Assembly (NCBI RefSeq): GCF_000186865.1
Contig: NW_008705576.1
Span: forward strand, 461,256-525,255
Origin: Aureococcus anophagefferens
Lineage: Eukaryota; Sar; Pelagophyceae; Pelagomonadales; Pelagomonadaceae
Length of the DNA stretch: 64,000 nucleotides
Direction: 5' to 3'
The notes below the pieces were generated by a model. That model did no database searches and was not told the origin of the DNA. It saw only the letters and a list, made by a program, of their open reading frames with translations. Position 1 is the stretch's first letter. Each line of letters opens with the position of its first letter. The translations under genes were made by a program, and so were the position numbers. Below are positions 38,232-47,690 of this stretch, in pieces.

Positions 38232-38783
38232 ATGGGCAGCGTGCGGATCCTGCTTCTCGCCGTCGTCCCCGCGGCCCTCGCGCAGCGGGCCCTGCTCACG
38301 GACGCGGTCGACGCCCTCGAGGCGCGCATCGCGGCCCTGGAGGCGCGCCTCGCGCCGCCGGACCCCTGCGACTCCCAGCTCCTGGACCTGAGCGGCGCCC
38401 TCGCCTGGACCTATAGCGGCTGCAACCGGAACGTGCACCGGAACACGACCCAGTCCGTCGAGACCTGCCAGAACGGCACGGTCGCCGTCTACAACGTTTC
38501 TCGTGCCCTCTTCGACATCAAGATCTCGCACCCGCCGGACGCGTGGCACTTTGTGTGCGGGACGGCCGTCGACAGGCCCAAGGTCGCGACGTGCACGCTG
38601 ACCTACGAGGAGCCCGCGCGGCCCGAGGGCCCGGCCTGGGTCGAGATCCGCTTCGACGACGTCCACTTCGACGGCGAGAAGTGCGCGCCGTCGAAGGCGA
38701 CGATCGTCGGCACCTACTTCTACGACTACCTGACCTCCGACGCCGGGGTCTACGTCTTCGACGCCGTCGTCGCCGCCCAGTAG
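38232..38783 (+). CDS. small secreted protein
   Basis: The frame encodes 183 aa. MGSVRILLLAVVPAALAQ is a signal peptide. A short coiled helix (VDALEARIAALEARLA) leads to a beta-rich domain with five or six cysteines and two N-glycosylation sites (NTT, NGT, NVS). YDYLTSDAGVYVFDAVVA ends the protein. No family recognised. It lies 72 bp after the 750-aa gene and converges on the oxidase (49 bp). Confidence 0.6.
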   Translation: MGSVRILLLAVVPAALAQRALLTDAVDALEARIAALEARLAPPDPCDSQLLDLSGALAWTYSGCNRNVHRNTTQSVETCQNGTVAVYNVSRALFDIKISHPPDAWHFVCGTAVDRPKVATCTLTYEEPARPEGPAWVEIRFDDVHFDGEKCAPSKATIVGTYFYDYLTSDAGVYVFDAVVAAQ

Positions 38784-38832
38784 GGAGCCAAGGCGACGCG
38801 GCGGTTCAATAAACCCAAATTAGCCAAACCTC

Positions 38833-41294
38833 CTAGCGCCCCGCGACCGCGACCGCGACGACGGCGGCCGCGGCCGCGGCCGCGACCGCGCGCGCGAGCT
38901 TGACCAGGCCCGCGCGGCGGTCGCGGGCGGCCCAGCGCGCGACCTTCGCCGCGTCCGCCGATGCGTCCGCGCCGCGGGCGAGCCTCCGAACCAGACCGTC
39001 GCTGACGACCTTCGCCAGGGCCATGGTCGTGATCATGGGGTTGACGCCCGACGCCGTCGGGAAGAGCGACGCGTCGACGACGTAGAGGCCCGGCAGCTCC
39101 CAGGACTCGCCGGCGGCGTCGACGACGGAGTCGCGCGGCGAGCGCCCCATGCGGCACGTGCCCATCTGGTGCGCCGAGAGGAGCCTGGGCAGGACAAGAG
39201 TGCGAAATTCCCAACTTCAAAGGCTCCTAGCTCGGCCGGTTTCCACTCGTTTCGGCTGATTTTTGGACGAGCGATCATCTCTCGGAACGGTCTCGAAGCG
39301 TGGATGCTTTTTCTAGAACGCGCGCGCGCGGAACACTCACGTTGAAGCGACGTTGAATCACCCTTTTGCTGCCCTGAGAGGAGCGTCGACCGGTTGTCCG
39401 ACGCGAGGCCCCGCGCGCGGACCTCGGCCGCCCAGGCGTCGACGCGCTCGTCGCGCTCGGCGCCGTCGCGGCCCGCGAGGTCCGCCGTCGGCGGCGCCGC
39501 GGTGTGCATCGACGCGATTCGGGTCGCGCCCGCGGCCGCGAGCACGCGGCCGCAGGTCACGAGGGCCTCGGTCATGCTCGCGGCGTCGCGCGGGTCCAGC
39601 GCGTAGTCGACCAATGGCTCGCGGTCGCCGGCGCTCAGGCGCACGCGGCCCTCGCCGACGTCGCGCTGCAGGACGAGCGCGGACACGAGATGCGACGCGC
39701 CGTAGACGAGCTCGCGGCAGTCGCGCGCGCCGAGCCAGGGGCAGGCCGTCAGCGCGATGCCGAGGCCGCTGTGGGGCACCTCGATGAGCGCGCCGTAGCC
39801 GTCGCCCTTCGGACCGGAGACGTGGGCCTCGCACGCCGCCGTCATGGGCGCGCCGTCGCCGATGGCCAGCAGCCCGCTCGCCGACAGGGCGCGCGCGTCG
39901 ACGCCGTCGAAGCGCGACGCGCAGGGCGTCACGGGGTGCAGGCGGAGGTGGCGGCCCACGTGGTCGTTCGGAAACCCGCCGGGCGTCCGCAGCAGGATCG
40001 CGGGCGTGTTCAGCGACCCGCCGCTGAGCACGACGGCCTTCGTCGCCCGCACGTCCCGCGCGACGCCGCCGCGGGTGCAGCGCACGCCGACGCAGCGGCC
40101 GCCCGCGCGGAGCACGTGGTCGACCTTGACGCCGTCGGCGAAGAAGCAGCGGCCCGTCTCCGCCGCGTCGCGGAGCCACGTCATCGGCGTCGACATCTTG
40201 TTCCCGAAGCGGTCCCCGTAGGCGACGTAGGCCGCGGACTCGTCGGTCCGGTCGAGGTTCTGGGGCAGGACCCGGCAGGGGAGTTTCAAAGCCGCGGACC
40301 CGCGCAGAATCGCCCTGTTGCCGAAGTCGTGCGTCACGCCGGCGTCCGAGACGCCGAGCCGCGCGCAGACGGCGTCGAGCGCGCCGTCGAAGGGCGTCGC
40401 GCCGTCCGCGCGCGCGCAGCACGGCACGCCCAGCGCCGCCCAGTCGTCCTGGACGCGCCGCGGCGTCCGCAGCGAGCACGCCCAGTTGATCGTGCTCCCG
40501 CCGCCGAAGGCGGACCCCGCGAGGATGCCCAGCGACCCGTCGGTCGTCGCGACGAGGGCCGACCGCTCGTAGAGCTTCTCGAAGGCCGGCCCCTCGCGGC
40601 CGTCGAAGTCGTCGCCCTGGAGGAGCGGCGCCTTCTCCAAGACGAGCACCCGGTGGCCCGCCGCGCTCAGCGTCGCCGCCGCGACGCCGCCGCCGCAGCC
40701 CGACCCGACGACGACGACGTCGTAGGCCTCGTCGAGGCGGCCCCGGGGCCAGGCGTAGGTCGCCTTCGCCGGCGCGGGCGCGTCGAAGAGCGCCGGAGGC
40801 GGGCCCCGCCAGCCCGCGGCGACGTGCACCGCGTTGCGCCCGACGCCGTCGTCGACGGCGAGGGCCGCGACGCCGCCGCAGAGCCGCTTGAGGGCGTTGA
40901 AGGCCTTGCGGCGGAGCGGCAGCCTCGAGGCGGCCATGCCGAGGAGGTCCGCCTCGCGGGCCGCGAGCGACCGGTCCGGGAACGCGGCGACCCCGGAGCC
41001 CGCGAGCAGCGCCGTGCCGACGCGCGAGCCGAGGAGCGCCAGGAGCAGGCGCAGCTCGCCGCGCTCGCCCAGCGTGAGCCGGTTCAGGGACCGCTCGAAG
41101 GCGGCGCGCACCGTCTCGGACCAGCCGCCGGCCATGAGCGCCGCGAGCCGCTCCGGCGACGGGTCGGCGTCGCCGCAGGCGCGCGCGACGTCGAGCGCCT
41201 CGTCTCTCGAGACGGGCGGGATGAGCGCCGTGACGAGGCTCTCGACGACTGTGGCTTCCGCGGGCGTGAGCTTGATCATGGTCGAGGCTGCCAT
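38833..41294 (-). CDS. long-chain fatty-alcohol-oxidase-like GMC oxidoreductase, interrupted by an introner
   Basis: Exons 41294-39385 and 39184-38833 give 753 aa. After an N-terminal helical region the FAD-binding Rossmann motif appears (VVVVGSGCGGGVAAATLSAA, about 193-212) with LEKAP following. FGGGSTINWACSLRTP is the first GMC signature region. The junction region TLLSAHQMGTCRMG is typical of FAO-type oxidases, followed by LYVVDASLFPTASGVNPM, the catalytic C-terminal motif. A final hydrophobic helix may anchor it. It would oxidise long-chain alcohols to aldehydes using O2. The introner is spliced GC(39384)-AG(39185), phase 2, and its body is antisense to the gene. Confidence 0.88.
39185..39376 (+). 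mobile_element. introner element D (family 1), body antisense to host gene
   Basis: 192-bp element with exact duplication (gctcctct in gene sense) at 39177-39184 and 39377-39384. The plus strand matches copy C almost throughout, but the host gene is on the minus strand. In gene sense it begins cagggcagcaaaag and ends cttgtcctgcccag, so the terminal CA...AG follow the gene while the body is reversed. The intron is 200 bp. Confidence 0.95.
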
Positions 41295-41453
41295 TGCCTC
41301 GGCGCGTCTCTAAACGTAGAGTCGGAGCTCTCAGGCGGCCATTGCCACAAGAGCTCCGATCGCAAAAAATCTTTGAGAGGTCGACGATGCTGCCGTCTGT
41401 GCTGTGATTCGTCTGAGCTGGGCAGCAGGCTCCTTCTCACCTCGCCCGCCGTC

Positions 41454-42866
41454 ATGACCATGGCGTGGGTGCGCGTGCCGCGGCGCGAAGTGCTGCTGAC
41501 CGGGCTGAGATTGCTGCTGGGCATCGTGCCCACGGTCATCATGCGCCAGCACATCCCACTCCGCGTCCTCGAGCTCGAGCACGGCGACGACGACGCGGCG
41601 GCGAGGGTCACGTCGCGCATCTCCGTCGCCGCGGCGGCCTGCGGCCTGCTGAGCATCTGCCTGCTGACGACGGCGTCGGACGCCGTGGGCCGGCGCGGGG
41701 CCCTCTGCGCCGTGCAGCTCGGCTGGGTCCTCGACGGCGCGGCGCGGCGCCCGGACGCGCGTGTCCGCGCGGCGCGCGCGCGGAAGGACGGCCGCTCTCG
41801 TAGGCGCGTGCTGCGCGCTCGCGCCGAACTCGCGCCTCCTCTTGCTGGGCCACGGCGCCGCGTCGCTGCTGGGCAGCCCCTGGTCGCTGCTGGCGCTGAG
41901 CTTCGCGGCCCTCGCGGACACGAAGGACGACGGCGCCGACGCGAGGGAGACGGCGCTCGATTTCGCCTTCGTCGAGTCCATGGTCTTCCTCGCGGTCGTC
42001 GCGTCGCCCGCGGGCGCGGGCTACGTCGCGGGGACCTACGGCGAGCGCGCGGCCTTTGCGCTCGCCGCGGCCGTCGGGTTGGTCAGCCTCTTGGTCCACG
42101 CGACCATGCGCGACGCGACCCAGCGCGCCGGGCGGCGGGACTGGGTCGCCTACACGCCCGTCGGCGGCCTCCGCTACTTCTGCCGCGACGCCCACCACGG
42201 CCTGATCGGTTTGTGCTGCTTCCTGCACTGGACAGGCATGCGCGCGCCCGGCGTCCGCGCGCGCGAGTTTCGCGGGACGTGTTCCCGCGCAGGCGGGGCT
42301 TCGAGTTCCTCCTCCCGCTGGAGATGGCGCGGCTCTTCGGCTGGGGCGCCGCGACGCAGGGCTACGTGCAGTCGACGATCTCCGCGCTCGGCTTCCTGAG
42401 CTCGAACCTGCTCATGAACGGCGTCTCCGGCGGGTCCTACGAGCTCGTCGCCAAGTTCGCGTCCGTCGGCGCGCTGGGCACGGCGATCGCGGCCCTGTCG
42501 GGCCTCGCGCCGACGGCGCTCGCGCGACAGGCGCTCTTCGTCGGCGGGTGCGTCGTCTACGCGACGGAGGTGCCCGCGTCGCCGGCGATCCGCGGCGCCA
42601 TCGTCGACGCGCGCGAGCCGGGCGGGCCGGGCCTCGGCGAGATCCTCGGCGCGGCGGCGCTCGTGGAGGGACTGACGGCCTTGGTCGCCGCCGCGGCCTA
42701 CGGCGAGATCATCGACGCGCTGCCTGCGACGGCGCCCTATGCGCCCGCGTCGCTCTGCCTCCTCCTCGCGGCCCCCGTCGCGCTCCTGGCGAAGCGCGCC
42801 AAGGCCGCGGGCGCCAAGGACGACTACCGGCCCCTCGCGGCGGGGGAGCCCGCGCTGAACGCGTAA
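41454..42866 (+). CDS. MFS-type membrane transporter with very short introns
   Basis: Starts MTMAWVRVPRREVLLTGLRL. Residues carry about twelve hydrophobic helices (LLGIVPTVIMRQHIPLRV, ISVAAAACGLLSICLLTTAS, ESMVFLAVVASPAGAGYVAG, FALAAAVGLVSLLVHATM, GALGTAIAALSGLAPTAL, ASLCLLLAAPVALLAK). SDAVGRRG after helix 2 is the MFS loop motif. The frame changes twice. A 43-bp GT-AG intron (41761-41803) repairs the first (DAR-ACCALAP). A second short intron lies within about 42199-42277 but its exact ends are unresolved. Substrate unknown; it resembles tetracycline-efflux-like carriers. Confidence 0.65.
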   Translation: MTMAWVRVPRREVLLTGLRLLLGIVPTVIMRQHIPLRVLELEHGDDDAAARVTSRISVAAAACGLLSICLLTTASDAVGRRGALCAVQLGWVLDGAARRPDARVRAARARKDGRSRRRVLRARAELAPPLAGPRRRVAAGQPLVAAGAELRGPRGHEGRRRRREGDGARFRLRRVHGLPRGRRVARGRGLRRGDLRRARGLCARRGRRVGQPLGPRDHARRDPARRAAGLGRLHARRRPPLLLPRRPPRPDRFVLLPALDRHARARRPRARVSRDVFPRRRGFEFLLPLEMARLFGWGAATQGYVQSTISALGFLSSNLLMNGVSGGSYELVAKFASVGALGTAIAALSGLAPTALARQALFVGGCVVYATEVPASPAIRGAIVDAREPGGPGLGEILGAAALVEGLTALVAAAAYGEIIDALPATAPYAPASLCLLLAAPVALLAKRAKAAGAKDDYRPLAAGEPALNA

Positions 42867-42988
42867 AAGGGGACATTGAGGCCTACGGCGCGTCGCCCTG
42901 CACTTTGCAGTCAACCTCAGGCAGGAGCTCTCCATTGAGCTCTCCGTCGCCCCGTCGCCGCGCTCACCGCAGCGCGCAGCGCGACACC

Positions 42989-43594
42989 ATGGGCGAGCGC
43001 ATGGGCCCGAACACGGTCGCGGCGTTCCACGCCGGCGCCGACTTCATGCGCGACCAGGAGGCGGACGATGAATCCTCCGACGACGACGCCTACCTCGACG
43101 ACGCGGCGCTGGCCCAGTTCCGCGACGTGCGCGTCGCGGAGATCAGCGCGAGCCGCGAGGCCGCCGCGCGGGCCGCGCGCCGCATCGAGCGCATCGCGAA
43201 GGACGACTGGCGGCATCGGGTCGTCGACGCGTCCGAGGGCCGCTGGGTGCTCGTGCACCTCCACGACGAAAACAACGCGCTCTGCGAGGCGACGCTCGAG
43301 GCGCTCGAGCAGCTGCCGCCGGCGGTCGTGGCAGGCGTCGACGTGCTGCAGATCCCCGCGGAGCACGCGATGCCGCGGTCGCAGTTCCACCTCCTGCCGG
43401 CCATCTTCGGCTACCGCGGCGGCGCCCTCGCCGCGCGGCTCATCGGCGCGGAGCTCCTCCGCGACGCGCGCGCGGCGCCGACGGCGCACGAGCTCGAGTT
43501 CAAGCTCGCGCAGCTCGGCATCGTCGAGTCCGCGCTCCTGTCGAAGGAGACGCAGCGCGACTCGGCCCTCTCCGACGACGACGACGACGACTAA
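42989..43594 (+). CDS. phosducin-like protein (PDCL2/3-type thioredoxin fold)
   Basis: The frame encodes 201 aa. An acidic helix (DDAALAQFRDVRVAEISASR) is followed by a thioredoxin-like domain without the CxxC: WRHRVVDASEGRWVLVHLHD, ALEALEQLPPAVVAGVDVLQ, LPAIFGYRGGALAARLIGA, and an acidic tail (ALSDDDDDD). Such proteins work with the CCT chaperonin on tubulin and actin folding. Cytosolic. It converges on the sulfotransferase (53 bp). Confidence 0.8.
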   Translation: MGERMGPNTVAAFHAGADFMRDQEADDESSDDDAYLDDAALAQFRDVRVAEISASREAAARAARRIERIAKDDWRHRVVDASEGRWVLVHLHDENNALCEATLEALEQLPPAVVAGVDVLQIPAEHAMPRSQFHLLPAIFGYRGGALAARLIGAELLRDARAAPTAHELEFKLAQLGIVESALLSKETQRDSALSDDDDDD

Positions 43595-43647
43595 CTTGAG
43601 AAGGGACGTAAAACTCGGGCGGGGAAGCGGGGGCGGTCGCGGGCGTC

Positions 43648-44592
43648 CTACATGGTGAGGCCCTCGCCGAAGTTGAAGGCGAGGCCCGTGCCGGCCATCT
43701 TCTGCGCGTAGACCGCGTCGAAGAGGTTGGACTGCGTCACGGTGAAGTAGTCGCGCCAGCCGCCGACGCCGCCCTTGCGGAGGTGGTTCATGCCGATGTT
43801 CGCCTTCTTGTTGGCCTGCATGGACTTCATCGTCGAGTTCGCGACGGTCTTGGCCACGACGTCGCCCGCGTCGGGGAGGCCGAGGAACGCCGCGATCTTG
43901 GCGACGGAGCCCGCGTGGTCGTCGATCATGGCCTCGTAGGTGAGCCAGAGCACGTGGTCCGGGTCCGCCCTGGACGCGGCGTGCCACTCGACGACGTGCT
44001 TGAACCAGGAGCCGTTCTCCGCGTTGCCGGACAGGAAGACCTTGAGGAACGTCGTGAAGTCGCCCTTGTAGCCGAACTCGGGTTTCGACGACGCGTGGTG
44101 GAAGAGGCTCACGACCGTGTCCTTGGGGTTGCGCGCGATGGCGATGACCTTGACGCCCGGCGCCTTGCCCCGCGGCAGGTCGCCGAAGGTCGCGTGGCTC
44201 TTGAAGAAGCGCGGGTCCGCCATCGCGTCGATGGACTCGAGCGTGTAGCCCGGCGCCTCGCGCTCGGCCAAGGTCTCCGGCGCGGCGAGGGCCTCGAGCC
44301 AGGGCACCTGCTCGCCGTAGGACTTGTCGCCCTGCTCGCCGCCGTTGCAGAGCAGCGTGACGATCTGCTGCGCCCACGTCGTCCCCGCCTTCACGTACGT
44401 GCAGATGAAGACGTCCGTGTCCCGCGTCTCGAAGGTGTCGATCATCGACTCGAACATCTTGACGTCGAAGAGCGGGTTCTGCGGCACGCCGCGCACCTTC
44501 GTCATGATGTAGCCCACGGGCGCCGCCTCGACGGGCTCGAAGAGGTCGGCGCAGGCCGGCTCCTCGTAGGCCTTGGAGCTGTCGGCGCCCAT
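43648..44592 (-). CDS. cytosolic-type sulfotransferase
   Basis: The frame encodes 314 aa from Met at 44592 (MGADSSKAYEEPAC, an N-myristoylation-like start, Gly2). PAPS-binding motifs: TYVKAGTTW (5'-phosphosulfate loop, Lys near 68), RNPKDTVVSLFHHAS (3'-phosphate) and RKGGVGGWRDYFT near the C-terminus. A catalytic His candidate is in FKSHATF. It transfers sulfate from PAPS to a hydroxyl acceptor; acceptor unknown. Met further upstream (44637) is in frame but adds only basic low-complexity sequence. Confidence 0.9.
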   Translation of the reverse strand: MGADSSKAYEEPACADLFEPVEAAPVGYIMTKVRGVPQNPLFDVKMFESMIDTFETRDTDVFICTYVKAGTTWAQQIVTLLCNGGEQGDKSYGEQVPWLEALAAPETLAEREAPGYTLESIDAMADPRFFKSHATFGDLPRGKAPGVKVIAIARNPKDTVVSLFHHASSKPEFGYKGDFTTFLKVFLSGNAENGSWFKHVVEWHAASRADPDHVLWLTYEAMIDDHAGSVAKIAAFLGLPDAGDVVAKTVANSTMKSMQANKKANIGMNHLRKGGVGGWRDYFTVTQSNLFDAVYAQKMAGTGLAFNFGEGLTM

Positions 44593-44813
44593 CGTCGCTG
44601 CGAACGGCGGCGCGCGACGGCCGCGCCGCGGTGGCAAGAGGCGGCGACGACGACGCGGCGGCGACGGTCACCGCGGAGCCCGGCGCAACAGGCTGCGACG
44701 ACCGCGCGGTGACGAGCTGTGTCACCGATGGCGCGGAGGTCGGATCGGCAAGATTGTGTGAGGGGAAGTTTGACGGCAACATAGGTGGAGGGAGGCGGGG
44801 ACGCGGTCCGGAC

Positions 44814-45845
44814 CTAGGGCTCCCCCGGCGCTGAAGAGGCCGCCGCCGCCGCGGTGCCGCCTTCGAGGAGCGCGACGACGCGCGCGTGGTTCGGGCCGCG
44901 GGCCGTGCGCGCGAGCGAGAGCGCCGTCGCGCCCGGCGGCGCGTCGAAGAAGGCGCGCGTCGAGCGGATCGACGCGTCGGCGCCGTGGCCCAGGAGGAGC
45001 TCGACGACGCCCGTCTCGCCGTTGGCCGACGCGACGTGCAGGGGCGTGAAGCCGTAGGCCGTCGCGCCGCGGTCCGCGTCCGCGCCGTTGGCCAGGAGCA
45101 GGACGAGGCACGCCTCGTGGCCCTCGGCGGCGGCGCTGAAGGCGGCCGTGTGGCCCGCGGCGTCGGCCGCGTCCGCGTCGGCGCCGGCGGCGAGCAGCAG
45201 CGCGAGCGCCTCGGCGTCGCCCCTGGCGCAGGCCGCGTGCGCGCAGGTCCTGCCGCAGTCGAAGGACATGGGCATGTTGACGTCCGCGCCGGCCGCCAAT
45301 AGCTGTCGGATCAGCGACGCGTTGCCCCGGTCCACGGCGACGGCGAGCGGGAACGCGCCCTGCGCGCTCGTCGCGTTGACGTCGACGCCGTGCGCGAGGA
45401 GGACCGCGACGCAGGCCTCGCTGCCGGCGTCGACGGCCGTGAGGAGGAGGCCCTCGCCGTGCGACACGCTCTCGACGCGGCATCCGGCCGCGAGCAGGAG
45501 CCTCAGCGAGGCCGTGTCGCCGTGGGCCGCGGCGAACACCGCCGGCGACGGGCCGCCGCTCGGGTGTTGCGAGTCGAAGTCGAAGCCGTGCTCCAGGAGC
45601 AGCGCGATCATGTCCGCGTCGTGCGCGCACGCCGCCGTGACCATCGGCCACGCCGACGCGCGGAGCGCCGCGCCCGTGGCGGACGCGGGCGGATGCGCCG
45701 CGAGGATCAGCTTCGCGTCGTCGATGTTCTTACCGACCTTCGTGCTGTTGATCAGGGAGTTCAGCTGTTTGACGATGTCGCTTTCCGGAAGGAAGGGATC
45801 CATCAATTGCGTCGTCGGCGTCTCACCATCGGCGAAGGAGTCCAT
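44814..45845 (-). CDS. ankyrin-repeat protein
   Basis: The frame encodes 343 aa. It starts MDSFADGETPTTQLMDPFLP. From about residue 65 there are seven or eight ankyrin units (for example FAAAHGDTASLRLLLAAGCR, GFTPLHVASANGETGVVELL), with the family G-x-TPLHxA and LLxxGAD pattern. No other domain. A protein-interaction scaffold. A 26-bp tandem repeat sits immediately upstream of the start. Confidence 0.85.
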   Translation of the reverse strand: MDSFADGETPTTQLMDPFLPESDIVKQLNSLINSTKVGKNIDDAKLILAAHPPASATGAALRASAWPMVTAACAHDADMIALLLEHGFDFDSQHPSGGPSPAVFAAAHGDTASLRLLLAAGCRVESVSHGEGLLLTAVDAGSEACVAVLLAHGVDVNATSAQGAFPLAVAVDRGNASLIRQLLAAGADVNMPMSFDCGRTCAHAACARGDAEALALLLAAGADADAADAAGHTAAFSAAAEGHEACLVLLLANGADADRGATAYGFTPLHVASANGETGVVELLLGHGADASIRSTRAFFDAPPGATALSLARTARGPNHARVVALLEGGTAAAAASSAPGEP

Positions 45846-45848
45846 ATT

Positions 45849-45900
45849 GTGAGTCGCTCGGGGTGAGCAGATCAGTGAGTCGCGCGGGGCGAGCAGATCA
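45849..45900. repeat. 26-bp direct tandem repeat in a divergent promoter
   Basis: Two adjacent 26-bp units (45849-45874 and 45875-45900), each beginning gtgagtcgc and ending gagcagatca, with two differences, followed by a partial third (gtagatgatcagt). They lie just upstream of the ankyrin gene start. Confidence 0.85.
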
Positions 45901-46066
45901 GTAGATGATCAGTGGCAAGACCCAGGCTCGCCAAAATTTTTGCCAAAGCAGGCGCTGTTGCGAGCAAGACAACTCTTGAGGGGCGTCGCTTGTGGACGCG
46001 TAGTCCATCGTTGGCCGTTGTCGAGCGTGGACGGGGCAACTCTACCCGCGCCAAGAATCGCACGCG

Positions 46067-47002
46067 ATGACGCCTCGCGACGACATCGACTTCTCCGACA
46101 ACTACAGCTCGGACTCCATCGAGTCGGGCCTCGAGGAGATCATCACCGAGAGCCGGTCGAACGGCTCGGACTCCATCGAGTCGGGCCTCGAGGAGATCAT
46201 CACCGAGAGCCGGTCGAACGGCCGGAGCGTGACCTGGGACGACGACCCCCGCGACGACGAGGGGTCCGACGTCCCCGCAATGCTCGCGGCGACGGAGGCG
46301 CGCGTCGACCGCGCGGAGGCCGCCGCGGAGTACGCCGAGGGCCTCGCGGCGGAGACGGCCTTCGCGATGGAGCGGACGCTCGCGCTCGCGCAGAAGCGCC
46401 TCGACGACGCGGGCCTCGAGCTCTACCGCGCCCAGGAGACGCTCGCGTCCGAGCGCGAGGCCTGGCGCGCGGAGAAGCGCGCCCTGCTCGAGGACCTCGT
46501 GCGCGCGCGCGAGGACGCGCTCGTCGCCGTGCGGGCGGCGGCCGACGCGCGCCGCGCGGCCGCGGCCGCGGCGCCGCCGCCCGGATCGGCGCAGAAGGAC
46601 CTCGACGACGCCATCGCGCGCCTGTCGCTGCTCCAGTGGCTCGACGACCCGGCCTGGCGCGACCTGCGGCCCGCGGCGGAGACGCCCGCGCCGGCGGACG
46701 CGGCGCCCGCGCCAACGTACGCGACGCCCGCGCCGGCGGCGACGACGCCCGCGCCGCGCCGCGGCGACTGGAGCGACGCGCGGGCGCCGGCGGCGACGAC
46801 GCCCGCGCCGGCGGCGGACACGCCCGCGCCGCGCCGCGGCGGCTGGAGCGACGCGCGGGCAGCGCCGGAGACGCCGCCGCCGCTCGAAGCCGACCCGAGC
46901 CGCAGCCTCGAGTCCCTCGTCGAGGAGGTCAAGCGGTGCGCCGCGAAGCTCTCGCGCCAGTCCGAGTCGCCCCTCAGCGACGCCGCGCCGGGGGCCTATT
47001 AG
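46067..47002 (+). CDS. coiled-coil protein with N-terminal tandem repeat
   Basis: The frame encodes 311 aa. SDSIESGLEEIITESRSNG occurs twice in tandem (57-bp units, near-identical DNA at about 46109-46223). An Ala/Glu/Arg coiled coil follows (residues about 75-185). Then a Pro/Ala/Thr linker contains a repeated RRGxWSDARA motif, and the last part is a short helix (SLESLVEEVKRCAAKL). No family recognised. Its stop is 4 bp from the convergent methyltransferase's stop. Confidence 0.6.
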   Translation: MTPRDDIDFSDNYSSDSIESGLEEIITESRSNGSDSIESGLEEIITESRSNGRSVTWDDDPRDDEGSDVPAMLAATEARVDRAEAAAEYAEGLAAETAFAMERTLALAQKRLDDAGLELYRAQETLASEREAWRAEKRALLEDLVRAREDALVAVRAAADARRAAAAAAPPPGSAQKDLDDAIARLSLLQWLDDPAWRDLRPAAETPAPADAAPAPTYATPAPAATTPAPRRGDWSDARAPAATTPAPAADTPAPRRGGWSDARAAPETPPPLEADPSRSLESLVEEVKRCAAKLSRQSESPLSDAAPGAY

Positions 47003-47006
47003 CCAC

Positions 47007-47690
47007 CTATCGCGTGAAGACCAGAAGCCGGTTGTTCGCGGGCATGGGCACGACGTCGGCGAGGGCGTAGCCGTGGGCCTCGGCGCGCGCGGCGACGTCC
47101 GCCGTGTCGCGGACGCCCCAGGCCTCGTCCTGCGCCCGGAGCCGCGCGTCGAAGGCCTCGTTGGACTCGGAGACGTGCGCGCCGCCGACGGCGAAGGGCC
47201 CGTAGGCGAAGAGCGTCGCGCCCGCGGCGGCGGAGCCGCGCAGGATGCCCTCGGCGACGGCCCAGGGCGCGATGTGCATCACGTTGCAGCAGACGACCGC
47301 GTCGAAGGCGCCGGCCGCGGCCCAGGGGTCCGCCGCCGCGTCGAGGGCGAGCGGTTCGAGGACGTTGTCGAGGCCGTGGGCGTGCGCCTCGATGGACGCG
47401 AAGACCGCGGCCAGGTCGCCGTAGGGCGGCGCCTCGGGGCCCGGCGACCCGCCGGCGTACTCGGTGGGCTGGAACGACACGCGCGGGAACGTTCGGGCGA
47501 AGTGCGCGACGTGCTGCCCGGAGCCGCTCGCGATCTCGAGGCAGCGCGCCTCGGCGCCGCTCGCGAACGGCTCGTAGCGCGCGAGCACCTCCGCGATGGG
47601 CTGCTTGTTGCGCTCCGCCGAGGGAGACACGATCATGCTCCGCGACCGCCGCCAGGAGTACCAGGCCGCCACCAATGGCTTCAGGAGCAT
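47007..47690 (-). CDS. DUF938/METTL26-like SAM-dependent methyltransferase
   Basis: The frame encodes 227 aa; the METTL26-like core starts at SPSAERNKQPIAEVLARY. LEIASGSGQHVAHFARTFP is the SAM-binding motif I, then FQPTEYAG, VVCCNVMHIAPWAV, LFAYGPFAVGG and WGVRDTADVAARAEAHGY, in family order. The substrate is unknown. The first 18 residues could be a short targeting peptide; Met at position 19 is an alternative start. Confidence 0.85.
   Translation of the reverse strand: MLLKPLVAAWYSWRRSRSMIVSPSAERNKQPIAEVLARYEPFASGAEARCLEIASGSGQHVAHFARTFPRVSFQPTEYAGGSPGPEAPPYGDLAAVFASIEAHAHGLDNVLEPLALDAAADPWAAAGAFDAVVCCNVMHIAPWAVAEGILRGSAAAGATLFAYGPFAVGGAHVSESNEAFDARLRAQDEAWGVRDTADVAARAEAHGYALADVVPMPANNRLLVFTR

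Noticed and set aside
39504..42866. Long plus-strand open frame of 1,120 codons
   Set aside because: Its first two thirds are the antisense shadow of the FAO-like oxidase; only the 3' part (from 41454) is real coding sequence, belonging to the MFS carrier.
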